Positions 5,573-5,595 of a stretch of 5,595 nucleotides of DNA are shown here, one piece after another. How positions within the stretch are numbered: position 1 is the first letter of the stretch; every line of letters starts with the position of its first letter. Below the pieces are notes generated by a model that was not told the DNA's origin, did no database searches, and saw only the letters and a program-made list of their open reading frames with translations. This DNA is from an uncultured Coriobacteriaceae bacterium (GTDB lineage Bacteria; Actinomycetota; Coriobacteriia; Coriobacteriales; Atopobiaceae), in assembly GCA_902772085.1 (NCBI GenBank), contig CACXZL010000143.1, positions 1 to 5,595 of the forward strand. Reading direction: 5' to 3'. The position numbers and the translations under genes are program-made.

Positions 5573-5595
5573 GAACAAAAACCCGTCTCCTGTTC
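5573..5595 (+). repeat. REP-like palindromic element, copy 2 (at window edge)
   Basis: Arms GAACA (5573-5577) and TGTTC (5591-5595) surround an asymmetric centre beginning AAAACCCG. The sequence matches copy 1 (5117-5141 read on the minus strand) at 21 of 23 positions, in the opposite orientation. The window ends at the last base of the right arm, so its full extent is unseen. Confidence 0.6.

Overview
The window is GC-rich bacterial DNA with Gram-positive style ribosome-binding sites (AGGTGA, GGAGGA, AAGGAG). It carries two membrane-anchored CapA-type proteins with Ala/Ser- or Arg/Pro/Gln-rich linkers. This suits a high-GC Gram-positive. By protein style I would guess an actinobacterium of the class Coriobacteriia (Collinsella/Olsenella/Atopobiaceae type), but no marker gene here proves it.

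Layout from left to right. (1) A CapA-like (PGA_cap family) surface protein on the plus strand fills about 13-1446, its start lying at the very left edge, with a likely terminator hairpin overlapping its stop codon. (2) A 257-bp convergent intergenic stretch (1447-1703) is unusually rich in hairpins and contains two diverged direct repeats about 99 bp apart. (3) On the minus strand, reading right to left, come a GNAT acetyltransferase (5030-4551), a second longer CapA-like protein (4357-2633) and a DegV/FakB-type fatty-acid-binding protein (2609-1704). The second capA-like gene and degV are 23 bp apart and almost certainly one transcription unit. The GNAT gene is 193 bp upstream of them and has its own extended -10 promoter. 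(4) The rightmost 565 bp (5031-5595) hold no intact gene. They contain the GNAT promoter, two copies of a 23-bp palindromic element in opposite orientation, the remnant of a small two-helix membrane protein broken by a frameshift, and a long AT-rich palindrome.

The two CapA-like proteins are clear paralogues: their extracellular domains share long identical blocks and all the metallophosphatase-like motifs, while their N-terminal tails are unrelated. They lie head-inward around degV. Neither is accompanied by CapB/CapC-type genes, so the classical role in poly-gamma-glutamate capsule synthesis should not be assumed. A cell-envelope phosphoesterase-like role is a reasonable inference. The DegV protein would act in the cytoplasm as a fatty-acid carrier for a FakA kinase encoded elsewhere.

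No complete new system is evident. The most interesting items are the palindromic element pair (one copy overlapping a promoter), the broken membrane gene between them, and the structured repeat region between the convergent genes.
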